Shown: positions 32,451 through 40,859 of the stretch, one piece after another
Layout: each line of letters begins with the position of its first letter
Position numbering within the stretch: position 1 is the stretch's first letter
DNA from: Granulosicoccus sp.
GTDB taxonomy: Bacteria; Pseudomonadota; Gammaproteobacteria; Granulosicoccales; Granulosicoccaceae
Assembly: GCA_023301725.1 (NCBI GenBank)
Contig: JALZUD010000027.1
Coordinates: forward strand, 1-43,432
DNA length: 43,432 nucleotides
Reading direction: 5' to 3'
Program-made: the position numbers and the translations under genes
The notes under the pieces: generated by a model
Databases searched by the model: none
Told to the model about the DNA's origin: nothing
What the model saw: the letters and a program-made list of their open reading frames with translations, nothing else

Positions 32451-33905
32451 ATGACGTCCAACCACCAAACCTATCCTCTACACGCTAAATATGTTGTTGC
32501 AGGTATCTTATTTTTTTCATCCACAGTCGCCGTTGCAGATTCGATTAAAGTGGCCTTCATTGGAGACCAAGGGGTAAGGGGTCAATCAGCAGAAGTGCTA
32601 TCGTTGATTGCGAATGAAGGCACAGATCTACTGCTGATTCAGGGTGATCTTGGTTATGACGACAATACCGCCAATACGTGGAACCAACGACTGGACGAAG
32701 CGCTGGGATCAGATTTTCCAGTGATTGTTGCAATAGGTAATCATGAGAACTTTGAGTGGCCAGCGTACCAGCGACTCATCAATAATAGAATTGACAGAAT
32801 CGACGGTTTGAATTGCTCAGGGAATACGGGTGTAAAAGCGAAATGTAGTTTCGGCAATATTGATGTTGTCCACATTGCGCCAGGCATTTATGAAGTACCA
32901 GGCGTTAGCGCAGACGACAATTACGCGGATTTTATTGACTCGTCATTTTCGAGCAGTGACAACCAATGGAAAATATGTAGCTGGCACAAACCACACCGCA
33001 AACTACAAACCAGCGACCGGCAAGGCCCTGATGACTGGGACATCTATGATTCTTGCCTCGATGCCGGAGCTATGGTGGCGCTCGCACACAGCCATGCCTA
33101 TTCACGCACGTTTCTTTTAAGTGATTACCCCACTCAAAAAATTGTGCATAAAGGTCAAGATATGGCGCTTCAACCTGGACAATCATTTGCCTTTGTTTCT
33201 GGCTTGGGCGGTCGCGATGCCGTTCCACAGGAGCGCTCGGGGGATCATTTTGCGTCTATCTACACAGCGTCTCAAGGTGCCAAAGCAGGTGCGCTGTTTT
33301 GTACCTTTGAAAGCACCACAGCTGATTGCTACTTCAAAGCCATTGATGGCGCAGTTCCTGATCAATTTACATTATCGCGTTCAGGCAATAACACCTCGCC
33401 ACCGCCTGCCCGTGACGAGTCAGGCACATCGATCGACAACAGCGCAGATTCCAGTTCGTCAGCATCACCAACCGGCGGTTATGTTTTCTCACGTTCCGAC
33501 AAACAAGAATACCGATGGATTGCACAAAATTCCGAAGGTGAGCTCGGCAGTACCTGGATCAGTGAGAGCTGCGCAAACTCACTCGGTGGTGCGAGTGCAT
33601 CTGGAAACTGGAGTGAACTACTCGCAGAGGCGCCAGGATTTGATACGGTTCAAAATCCTTGCATCAATGGAGGATCCTCTGAAACGCCAACAGCGGCCCC
33701 TTCGCAAGCTGACGGGTTTGCATTTTCGCGCACTGACACGACAGAGTTTCGTTGGATAGAAACTAACGCTGCAGGTGAGTTAGGCAGTACCTGGATTGAT
33801 GAGGATTGTGCACAACGAATGGGTGGAGTTCAAAGCAGCGGCGACTGGGATGCTCTCATGGCTCTTGCCCCCGGTTTTGACACAATTGCCTACCCTTGCT
33901 TCTGA
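32451..33905 (+). CDS. Exported metallophosphoesterase with duplicated C-terminal module
   Basis: About 484 residues from ATG 32451, chosen because it places the signal peptide (KYVVAGILFFSSTVAVAD) at the N-terminus. The calcineurin-like catalytic domain has the full two-metal set: Asp39 in FIGDQG, Asp66 in QGDLGYDD, Asn97/His98 in IGNHEN, His179 in CSWHKPH and His213/His215 in AHSHAYSR. After a Pro/Ser linker there are two ~62-residue copies of a module (about residues 343-404 and 421-482). Each runs FSRxDxxExRWI, GELGSTWIxExCA, GGxxxSGxW and APGFDTxxxPC and has two conserved cysteines. I do not recognise that module; it may bind a surface or polymer. The substrate is unknown. Confidence 0.85.
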   Translation: MTSNHQTYPLHAKYVVAGILFFSSTVAVADSIKVAFIGDQGVRGQSAEVLSLIANEGTDLLLIQGDLGYDDNTANTWNQRLDEALGSDFPVIVAIGNHENFEWPAYQRLINNRIDRIDGLNCSGNTGVKAKCSFGNIDVVHIAPGIYEVPGVSADDNYADFIDSSFSSSDNQWKICSWHKPHRKLQTSDRQGPDDWDIYDSCLDAGAMVALAHSHAYSRTFLLSDYPTQKIVHKGQDMALQPGQSFAFVSGLGGRDAVPQERSGDHFASIYTASQGAKAGALFCTFESTTADCYFKAIDGAVPDQFTLSRSGNNTSPPPARDESGTSIDNSADSSSSASPTGGYVFSRSDKQEYRWIAQNSEGELGSTWISESCANSLGGASASGNWSELLAEAPGFDTVQNPCINGGSSETPTAAPSQADGFAFSRTDTTEFRWIETNAAGELGSTWIDEDCAQRMGGVQSSGDWDALMALAPGFDTIAYPCF

Positions 33906-33943
33906 TTCAAACAGCCCAATCAGAAGCAACAACAAACAACACG

Positions 33944-33999
33944 CAGCACGTAGCACGCAGCACGCAGCACGCAGCACGCAGCACGCAGCACGCAGCACG
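33944..33999. repeat. 7-bp tandem repeat, eight copies
   Basis: CAGCACG repeats from 33944 to 33999 with one variant (second copy TAGCACG). It lies between the convergent stop codons of the metallophosphoesterase and CotH genes. A 7-bp period is prone to slippage and may vary in copy number. Confidence 0.9.
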
Positions 34000-34009
34000 C
34001 AATGTTTAC

Positions 34010-36697
34010 TCAATTAACGTCGAAGCGCATCACACCTCTGTAGGTTTCGCCACCTTGAGTAAGTCGATTCAAGGACACTTGCCAGAACCTGTCAGGGTCA
34101 GTAGATACCCTGGCAGTTACCCGTGCATAGTAGTCACGTTCCTCGAACCGGCTGGCGTCGACTGGGTACATCACTATGTCGTCTGCATCCCGAATACCAG
34201 TCTCTCTCACTACAATATCTGAAGCACTGAATCCAGGTGTTTCTGATATCAACAAATCGTAGCTTATTGAATGGCCCGTTACGTCAAAAGCCGGCTTCCA
34301 ACTGAATACAAAAGACTCCCCAACTTGCTGCGGTGCATTGAACGTCGGAGGCAAGGGAATACTGAACGATGAACGCATTATCTGCGCATTCTCTCCTATG
34401 CCTCTGGCGTATGCTCCTGCAGAATAAGCATTGAAGAATGGATTGAACTCCTGATCGGGTAGCCGGAGTTGAAATGGCTCAGCAATATCAATATGCTCCT
34501 GCGCATTCGTTTCCATGAATTCGTCACTGATGTGATTCTGTCGAATATAGTCAACAGCATTCAATATTTGCTGATGAATACCCGGCAAACGATAGAAGTT
34601 TGAGATAAACACATTGGACTCACCTGATGCATATCCGTAGGCCAGTCGCTCTCGAATTGCTTCGTCCTCGTAGGTGTTATCAAGTTCATTCCAAGCACCT
34701 AATGCCTGATCATAGTCCCAGGGCAGAAAATAGAATTTATCGCTCTCCGATGGATTGAACAGATAATAGTTGTGCTTCACTGAATCGTTCTGTCGCAGCA
34801 GCATGTTTACTGCCATCCAGGCCATGACGTTATTTTTATCAAAGTACTGATCAAGAACTGACTCAAAACTACGCTCTGGGTTGTGTAAAGCTTGGAGCAT
34901 GGCAACTAAAGGCCGATGGTCTTTGCCTTCAGAGATGCCAAGCGCACTTTCAAAGAAATCTTCGTTAAGCGGCTCACCTTCTTCATCAACAGAGACGTCG
35001 CTGAGATCACTGAGACTAAAAGTAAAATCCTCTGCATCATATAAATTACCATCATCATCAAGGCCACGATTATCAAGGTACGTATCGTTTATGCGCTCTG
35101 CATGATGATAGAGCCCCTGATCCACTGGCCCTTCACCATCATCTATCCACAAATTAACAAATTGGGTACGAACGCTTGGCAGGTGAGGAATTTCACTCAT
35201 GATTTTGAATGATAGTGGATTGCGTATCCGGCTCGAGCTAAAAGGCGTTTTGTTCAATTGCCAAAAGCGCTCGTTGCGCCAAAGATCTTGCTTGCTATCC
35301 AGTTTGATGCGGAAAGACTTTTGCGCACCTAATCTGCTGCCGCCTCCCCGTATACGCATAGTTGCATTGCTAACAGACCCATCGTCAGCGAAATCATCAG
35401 CCTTCACGTGCACTTCAATCTCTACCTTCAATTCATCAGTCTTATCGATATCAGCAAGCAAATCATCCAAGGTACAACCTGACAGATCGTCAGCTGTGCA
35501 CACTCCTGGCGTTGTCACTGTACGTACATCGACTCGAATAACATCCGTAACAGCGTATCCATCACGCTGGTAGTAATCGGACGGCTCTGCTATGTCAGCG
35601 GCTGGAGCCTCTGACAAATCAAAGCGCACTGCGACAGGCCCTACTTCAGGATCTACTTCAGGATCTACTTCAGGATCCGCCTCAGGATTATTGTCCGGTA
35701 CTTCTGGTGATTGCGAAATGAGCTGAATCTCAACAGTATCAGAGCGCGTGCCCGTACCATCTATTGCCACAATTTCGTAAATATAGGAGTTCTGTGTGAT
35801 CAAGTCATTGTCAAAGTGACTGATACCGGCAGTGGTAGCCAAAAGCACGCCGTTGCGCCGAATCTCATACATCAATGCCTGCTCATCAACACGATCCCAA
35901 AACAATTCAATAGCTTTTCTTGAATAAATTTCCAGCCTGAAATTACTGGGTGGTGAAAGCGTTGAAGAGTTATCAGGAGGCGATACTTCTTGCTCCACCA
36001 GACGCACAGAACTGGGTGCCGATCGTTCGCCATCAGCGCTACTGGCAACAACCTCGTAGACATGTGAGCGCGCATCGCTTACCTGTCCATCATAGAAACT
36101 AATGCCTTGGGTGCTACCCACAAGAACGCCGTCTCTAAAAATTTCATAGTTAAGGCCCACAACATCAGCTCTGTCCCAAAAGAGTTCAGCAGCACTTCCC
36201 GAGTACAAGGTTGATCGAAGATTACTCGGCGCATTGAGACTGATTTGCTGTTCCGCCCTACCATCATCAGTACCATCATCGGTTCCGGTACCGTCACCAG
36301 TATCCATATCAGTACCGTCATCAGCGCCCACACCAGTACCGTCACCAGTACCATCACCAGTACTGACAGCGGAAGGCGTAGACCGCTCGTTATTGGCATC
36401 AACCGCAAACACTTGATACTGATAGAACTGGGAGGCTTGTAATTCCGGATCATAGAAGCTGACACCGTCCGTACGCCCGACCAGACGTGAATTGCGCCAG
36501 ATTTCGTAGTTGAGTGCTGGCTCTGCGGAGCGATTCCAGAACAACTCTGCACTGGTATTTGAATAACGTTCAATGCTCAATTCTTCAGGAGCTTGTGGGG
36601 CCGACAATGCACTGGCAAATCCACAAAAATACAATACAAGGCCAGCTACGCCCAGTATGGTGAGTCGCTTGGAACTATAAAAATTTGGTATGTACAT
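34010..36697 (-). CDS. Exported CotH-kinase-like protein with FnIII-like modules
   Basis: About 895 residues. I prefer ATG 36697, which begins the signal peptide (LTILGVAGLVLYFCGFASA). Three FnIII-like modules follow, with SAELFWNR..YEIWRNSRLVG, AAELFWDR..YEIFRDGVLVG and AIELFWDR..YEIRRNGVLLA, separated by acidic linkers of Gly-Thr-Asp repeats and Glu-Val-Asp-Pro repeats. A CotH-like kinase domain then occupies most of the second half, with MRIRGGGSRLGAQKSFRIKL, QGLYHHAERIND and the key FYFLPWDYDQALGAWNE (Asp-x-Asp motif). CotH proteins in spores phosphorylate coat proteins; exported bacterial versions remain uncharacterised. A final FnIII-like segment ends the protein. Confidence 0.88.
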   Translation of the reverse strand: MYIPNFYSSKRLTILGVAGLVLYFCGFASALSAPQAPEELSIERYSNTSAELFWNRSAEPALNYEIWRNSRLVGRTDGVSFYDPELQASQFYQYQVFAVDANNERSTPSAVSTGDGTGDGTGVGADDGTDMDTGDGTGTDDGTDDGRAEQQISLNAPSNLRSTLYSGSAAELFWDRADVVGLNYEIFRDGVLVGSTQGISFYDGQVSDARSHVYEVVASSADGERSAPSSVRLVEQEVSPPDNSSTLSPPSNFRLEIYSRKAIELFWDRVDEQALMYEIRRNGVLLATTAGISHFDNDLITQNSYIYEIVAIDGTGTRSDTVEIQLISQSPEVPDNNPEADPEVDPEVDPEVGPVAVRFDLSEAPAADIAEPSDYYQRDGYAVTDVIRVDVRTVTTPGVCTADDLSGCTLDDLLADIDKTDELKVEIEVHVKADDFADDGSVSNATMRIRGGGSRLGAQKSFRIKLDSKQDLWRNERFWQLNKTPFSSSRIRNPLSFKIMSEIPHLPSVRTQFVNLWIDDGEGPVDQGLYHHAERINDTYLDNRGLDDDGNLYDAEDFTFSLSDLSDVSVDEEGEPLNEDFFESALGISEGKDHRPLVAMLQALHNPERSFESVLDQYFDKNNVMAWMAVNMLLRQNDSVKHNYYLFNPSESDKFYFLPWDYDQALGAWNELDNTYEDEAIRERLAYGYASGESNVFISNFYRLPGIHQQILNAVDYIRQNHISDEFMETNAQEHIDIAEPFQLRLPDQEFNPFFNAYSAGAYARGIGENAQIMRSSFSIPLPPTFNAPQQVGESFVFSWKPAFDVTGHSISYDLLISETPGFSASDIVVRETGIRDADDIVMYPVDASRFEERDYYARVTARVSTDPDRFWQVSLNRLTQGGETYRGVMRFDVN

Positions 36698-37322
36698 GGA
36701 ACTCTTTTCCACCCTAAATGTGTAATAGGTTTTAATTGCTAATTCGCTCATCCATGAGATAGGTCAAATCTATGCAAAGCTCACAACAACTGAGATCACA
36801 TGCCTAGAAATAACACGTACCACCCACTGCTATCAAACATTTTGGTAATAATTGACAAAATTGACACAGATGTTTTACGTTGACTGAAGACAGATTTATC
36901 AAGTTTTGAGCAACTGATGGCTAAGTAACGGTGGGCTTCATTTGCTCTATCCGTCTTACAAACCGTCAAAAGAACTATTTTTGGTAACTGTATTGTTTTC
37001 TACTGAAATAAAAATCTATACCGTCGTGCCTAGTGGTCTTGGCTGTACTTAAGGCAATGTCTTACAGCTGGAACGATCTGATTGAGATGCACAAGAAAAT
37101 GCACGTAATATCCTGCAATTGCATTCACATCGAGTGATTCGTAACACGTTAGAACCGCGTTAGGCGATTGTATAGTCAACCACGGCCGCTATAGTATCTG
37201 GTGCCTCAAGCTATTCGTAAGGTCAAACTTATCCAGATTGATCAGAGCGCTTTCGCAAGAGTTAACACGAATTGCCACGGTTTCCTTGGCGATGAAAACC
37301 GCCGAGCGAAAATCAACACAAC
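36698..37322. other. AT-rich divergent intergenic region
   Basis: A 625-bp region between the CotH gene (minus) and the response regulator gene (plus). TTGACA occurs at 36852 and again at 36861, with TTGAC at 36880, so several plus-strand -35-like boxes are possible, but no good -10 box is spaced from them. I see no gene and no RNA structure that I can support. Confidence 0.4.
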
Positions 37323-37739
37323 ATGCCCAGTGAGATGCCCTCAGGCTCTTTGCAACTAAAAAACACAGTGCTACTCGTTGAGGACAACGAGCTGGATGCA
37401 GAGCTGTTTCAATTTCATCACCAACGCACCGGCACACCGTTGCCAATCATCAGGGCTGAGCATGGAGAACACGCGCTAAAGCTTTTGGAAAACGCATTTT
37501 CGAATAGCAATGAAGACATTCACTTTATTGTTTTTCTGGATTTGAACATGCCTCGTATGAACGGCTTCGAACTACTTGAGTCTATAAAAAATGCGCCATG
37601 GAGGTCCAAACTAACTGTTCACATACTCACAACATCGACGTATTCCAACGATATCGCGCTGGCCGAACAGTACCAAGTACAAAGCTATCAAGTAAAACCA
37701 ATCACAGCAGAGCTTTTGCAAAAGATCATTAAGCTTTAA
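37323..37739 (+). CDS. Single-domain CheY-like response regulator
   Basis: A 138-residue protein that is only a receiver domain, of the Rcp1-like type often paired with phytochromes or hybrid kinases. Key residues are the acidic pair VEDNE (Glu20, Asp21), phospho-acceptor Asp73 in VFLDLNMPRMNG, Thr103/Thr104 in HILTTS and Lys125 in QVKPIT. There is no output domain, so it probably relays phosphate or acts by protein contact. No kinase gene is adjacent; the nearest (29748-31187) already has its own regulator. Confidence 0.9.
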   Translation: MPSEMPSGSLQLKNTVLLVEDNELDAELFQFHHQRTGTPLPIIRAEHGEHALKLLENAFSNSNEDIHFIVFLDLNMPRMNGFELLESIKNAPWRSKLTVHILTTSTYSNDIALAEQYQVQSYQVKPITAELLQKIIKL

Positions 37740-37837
37740 GCCATTTTTCTCCAGCCCAGAAAGACCCAATAAGACACTGATAGGTGCCCACGAGCTTCGC
37801 AGCCTAGAATGTGTGCACTACCATAGATTGGACATCG

Positions 37838-37996
37838 CTAGTGAACCATGTGCGCTGCCAGCACACTGGATTGAGCATCAAGACCGACCACAGCCGCCAA
37901 TGACAGTGTGTTGCAGGATCGGATAGCATCAATGTGACGCAGCCCAATAAGTCCTGCGCCAACCACCGCAATCCGCTTTTTCATGCCATTATTCAT
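37838..37996 (-). pseudogene. N-terminal remnant of a Gfo/Idh/MocA oxidoreductase
   Basis: About 50 codons reading KKRIAVVGAGLIGLRHIDAI, then a segment like LSLAAVVGLDAQ. This is the NAD(P)-binding Rossmann start of Gfo/Idh/MocA family dehydrogenases, which are normally 330-400 residues. A stop follows at 37838 and I see no continuation in the other frames of 37740-37837, so the rest has been lost. Start codons at 37996 or 37984 overlap the divergent lipoprotein reading frame. Confidence 0.6.
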
Positions 37997-38021
37997 CATC
38001 TCGCTACTCCGGTACCCGATC

Positions 38022-38834
38022 GTGAAAAAAACTGTAGTTCTTTTGCCTATCGTCGCGCTGATACTGTCAGCGTGCGACAACGTTTCTGAGAGAGAATGTG
38101 GTGTTTTTGACCATCCTGATCTGAGCGCGTGGGAATCGACACTGGGTGCAACAAACGTCCAATTCATGAGTGAGGAAGGGATCACTGTTGATTTCGCACG
38201 CAGTGCAGTAACGTTCAACGAACCCTTTTTAGGCACTGACGGCTCTAGTAACGATGAAGACGTTACTTGTCAGCTCAACGCCACCTTTCGCTACGAATCC
38301 AGCGACAACGGCCTGGCTATCAGCAGCGTGTACATACAAAGCGAACGCTCCCTGCTCGAATCAGCAGATGAGATCCTTGCTGTAGACCATGTTATCGAGG
38401 CCCCTGCAAACGACATACTAGACGGAAGCTTCCTGGCGGACATCAGCGTCGACAGCGATGCGATCAGCAGCGAGGACAGAGACGAAGATGACGATGAAGT
38501 GGTCAACACTCGGTTCATACTCAGCGCGTCGAGAATCCTGTACCTGGATTCCCAAGCGGACATGGAAGTTGTGGGCGGCGTGTCCTATCAGGATGTGGTT
38601 CGTATCAACGCACCTGGTATTTTCTTCGTTGAAGAGACCAATGACGAAGGAGAAACAGAAACTGTGATCTCAGACACTAGAGAACCAACTCCAGATTCTG
38701 AGACAGAGGACGGCGCAGAAGCCATTGTTGAACTGGCTAGTGATACCGTGCGTCAAGTAGTTGTTGGCAGGCTGGCTGGACTCATCGCATTTACCGATGG
38801 TGAAGGTCGAGAATTCGTTCGTATCGCCCAGTAA
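38022..38834 (+). CDS. Lipoprotein of unknown function
   Basis: About 270 residues from a GTG at 38022, chosen because it gives a standard lipoprotein leader (KKTVVLLPIVALILSAC, with Cys at the lipobox). The frame is open upstream to an ATG at 37983. The mature protein is acidic and beta-rich, with a cluster of Asp/Glu (SSEDRDEDDDEVVN) and three further cysteines early on. I do not recognise a family. Sequence segments such as VVGGVSYQDVVRINAPGIFF and a C-terminal VVVGRLAGLIAF suggest a compact extracytoplasmic fold. It is 147 bp upstream of xsc on the same strand but is probably transcribed separately. Confidence 0.65.
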   Translation: MKKTVVLLPIVALILSACDNVSERECGVFDHPDLSAWESTLGATNVQFMSEEGITVDFARSAVTFNEPFLGTDGSSNDEDVTCQLNATFRYESSDNGLAISSVYIQSERSLLESADEILAVDHVIEAPANDILDGSFLADISVDSDAISSEDRDEDDDEVVNTRFILSASRILYLDSQADMEVVGGVSYQDVVRINAPGIFFVEETNDEGETETVISDTREPTPDSETEDGAEAIVELASDTVRQVVVGRLAGLIAFTDGEGREFVRIAQ

Positions 38835-38914
38835 TACCTACTCCTACAATGGGTACTCTGGTGCCACTCATCGTAAGCTGCTGTACCAATAAACGCCCTT
38901 CCACATCTCACTGC

Positions 38915-38936
38915 AGGTGCCTATTATGTTGCACCT
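38915..38936 (+). promoter_or_regulatory. Inverted repeat around a -10-like box upstream of xsc
   Basis: AGGTGC (38915-38920) and GCACCT (38931-38936) form a perfect inverted repeat with a 10-bp spacer. Inside the spacer TATTAT (38922-38927) matches a sigma-70 -10 box at five of six positions. The layout fits an operator over the xsc promoter. No convincing -35 box is present at the expected distance, as might be expected for an activated promoter. Confidence 0.4.
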
Positions 38937-38981
38937 AACCAGTAGTTCAACCAATCAACAATTCGTCAGGAGTACCTCACC

Positions 38982-40763
38982 GTGAAAATGACCACTGAAG
39001 AGGCCTTTATCAAGGTCTTACAAATGCATGGTATTGAACATGCATTCGGAATAATCGGATCGGCGATGATGCCTATCTCAGATTTATTCCCACAAGCTGG
39101 CATGAAATTCTGGGATTGCGCTCACGAATGCAACGCTGGCATGAGTGCTGACGGATACACCCGCGCCACTGGCAAGATGTCCATGGCGATTGCGCAAAAC
39201 GGCCCCGGAATCACCAATTTTGTTACCCCTATCAAAACAGCTTATTGGAACCACACACCTCTTTTGCTAGTGACGCCACAAGCGGCTAACAAAAGCATTG
39301 GTCAAGGTGGGTTTCAGGAAATCAAGCAAATGGCTTTGTTTGAAGACATGGTTGCCTATCAGGAAGAGGTGCGTGACCCTTCACGCATCGCTGAAGTTCT
39401 TAATCGCGTTATCGAGCAGGCATGGCGTTTGTCTGGCCCAGCTCAAATCAATGTCCCCAGAGACTACTGGACTCAGGTAATTGATATCGAACTCCCTCAA
39501 GTAGTTCGTTTAGAGCGTCCTCGTGGTGGAGAGGCTGCGATTAACGAGGCGGCCAAGCTGCTATCAGAAGCCAAATTCCCTGTCATGCTAAACGGCGCAG
39601 GCGTTGTCATTGGTGGTGCCATTGAAGCATCGGCTGCATTGGCTGAGAAGCTAGATTCTCCCGTTTGCTGCAACTACCAACACAACGATGCTTTCCCTGG
39701 CTCACACGAGCTGTCAGTTGGCCCTCTAGGCTACAACGGCTCGAAAGCTGCGATGCAGCTGATCGCCAAAGCAGACGTGATTCTGGCCTTAGGCACACGC
39801 CTCAACCCATTCTCCACGTTACCGGGTTACGGGATTGACTACTGGCCAAAAGATGCCAAATTAATCCAGGTTGACATCAATTCAGACAGAATCGGCCTAA
39901 CCAAGCGGGTGGACGTGGCGATCCAAGGCGATGCAAAAATGGTCGCGCAAGAGATCCTGTCAAAGCTCAGCGCAACTGCGGGTAATGTTGGACGTGAAGA
40001 ACGCCGCAGCGAAATCAAGCACACTAAAGATCGTTGGGCACAAGAACTTGTGTCTATGGAACACGAGGAAGACAACGATCCGGGCATCGACTGGAACGAG
40101 CGTGCACGCAAGCGTGAGCCAGATCGTATGTCACCACGACACGCATGGTTAGCCATCCGCGATTCACTGCCGGATGAAGTCATTATTTCCAGCGACATCG
40201 GTAATAACTGCGCTATCGGTAACGCCTACCCTACGTTCGAGAAAGGCCGCAAATATCTCGCACCTGGCCTATTCGGCCCTTGTGGGTACGGTTTGCCTGC
40301 CATTCTTGGTGCCAAGATTGGTTGCCCAGATGTGCCAGTAGTAGGCTTTGCGGGTGATGGTGCATTTGGTATTTCAATGAATGAGATGACAGCTTGTGGT
40401 CGAAACGATTGGCCACCGATCACCATGGTAATTTTCCGTAACTACCAATGGGGCGCGGAGAAGCGCAACACTACATTGTGGTACGACGATAACTTTGTCG
40501 GCACAGAGCTGAATCAAGGTGTTGAGTACGCAAAAATTGCAGAGGCTTGTGGCACGAAGGGCGTGAAAGTATTCACGACAGAAGAACTCACTGAAGCACT
40601 CAACACCGCTGTTAAAGAGCAAATGAACGATAACGTCACAACGTTTATCGAAGTGGTTCTAAACCAGGAATTGGGCGAGCCTTTCCGCAGAGATGCTATG
40701 AAGGCACCTAATCAGGTTGCTGGAATCAGTAAGGACGACATGCAACCACAGCAGGTCTACTAG
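38982..40763 (+). CDS. xsc: Sulfoacetaldehyde acetyltransferase
   Basis: A 593-residue thiamine-diphosphate enzyme that converts sulfoacetaldehyde and phosphate to acetyl phosphate and sulfite, the key desulfonation step for taurine and related C2 sulfonates. The GTG start at 38982 has AGGAG nine bases upstream. Diagnostic Xsc sequence includes KMTTEEAFIKVLQMHGIEHA, AHECNAGMSADGYTRATGKM, QGGFQEIKQM, NVPRDYWTQ and the ThDP/Mg motif GFAGDGAFGISMNEMTACGRN near residue 457. Length is normal for the family. The usual partners (taurine transaminase or dehydrogenase, phosphotransacetylase, TauE/TauZ sulfite exporter) are not in the window; a MATE exporter follows instead. Confidence 0.95.
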   Translation: MKMTTEEAFIKVLQMHGIEHAFGIIGSAMMPISDLFPQAGMKFWDCAHECNAGMSADGYTRATGKMSMAIAQNGPGITNFVTPIKTAYWNHTPLLLVTPQAANKSIGQGGFQEIKQMALFEDMVAYQEEVRDPSRIAEVLNRVIEQAWRLSGPAQINVPRDYWTQVIDIELPQVVRLERPRGGEAAINEAAKLLSEAKFPVMLNGAGVVIGGAIEASAALAEKLDSPVCCNYQHNDAFPGSHELSVGPLGYNGSKAAMQLIAKADVILALGTRLNPFSTLPGYGIDYWPKDAKLIQVDINSDRIGLTKRVDVAIQGDAKMVAQEILSKLSATAGNVGREERRSEIKHTKDRWAQELVSMEHEEDNDPGIDWNERARKREPDRMSPRHAWLAIRDSLPDEVIISSDIGNNCAIGNAYPTFEKGRKYLAPGLFGPCGYGLPAILGAKIGCPDVPVVGFAGDGAFGISMNEMTACGRNDWPPITMVIFRNYQWGAEKRNTTLWYDDNFVGTELNQGVEYAKIAEACGTKGVKVFTTEELTEALNTAVKEQMNDNVTTFIEVVLNQELGEPFRRDAMKAPNQVAGISKDDMQPQQVY

Positions 40764-40770
40764 ACTGTTG

Positions 40771-40816
40771 CGACCGAACTGCATCGTTATCGTAATTGTT
40801 AACAGCAGTTCGGTCG
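40771..40816 (+). terminator. Stem-loop after xsc
   Basis: CGACCGAACTGC (40771-40782) and GCAGTTCGGTCG (40805-40816) form a perfect 12-bp stem with a 22-nt loop, 8 bp after the xsc stop. No T run follows. It could terminate or stabilise the xsc message, or attenuate expression of the downstream MATE gene. Confidence 0.5.
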
Positions 40817-40859
40817 TAGTATCGACCTTGTTCTCCATTTTAGTCTTGAGAGGATCAGG

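Noticed and set aside
33121..33759. 212-codon plus-strand frame inside the metallophosphoesterase gene
   Set aside because: Shifted frame of a gene whose own frame contains all catalytic motifs and the duplicated module.
37983..38021. Upstream ATG for the lipoprotein
   Set aside because: Adds 13 residues ahead of a standard lipoprotein leader; the GTG at 38022 fits better.
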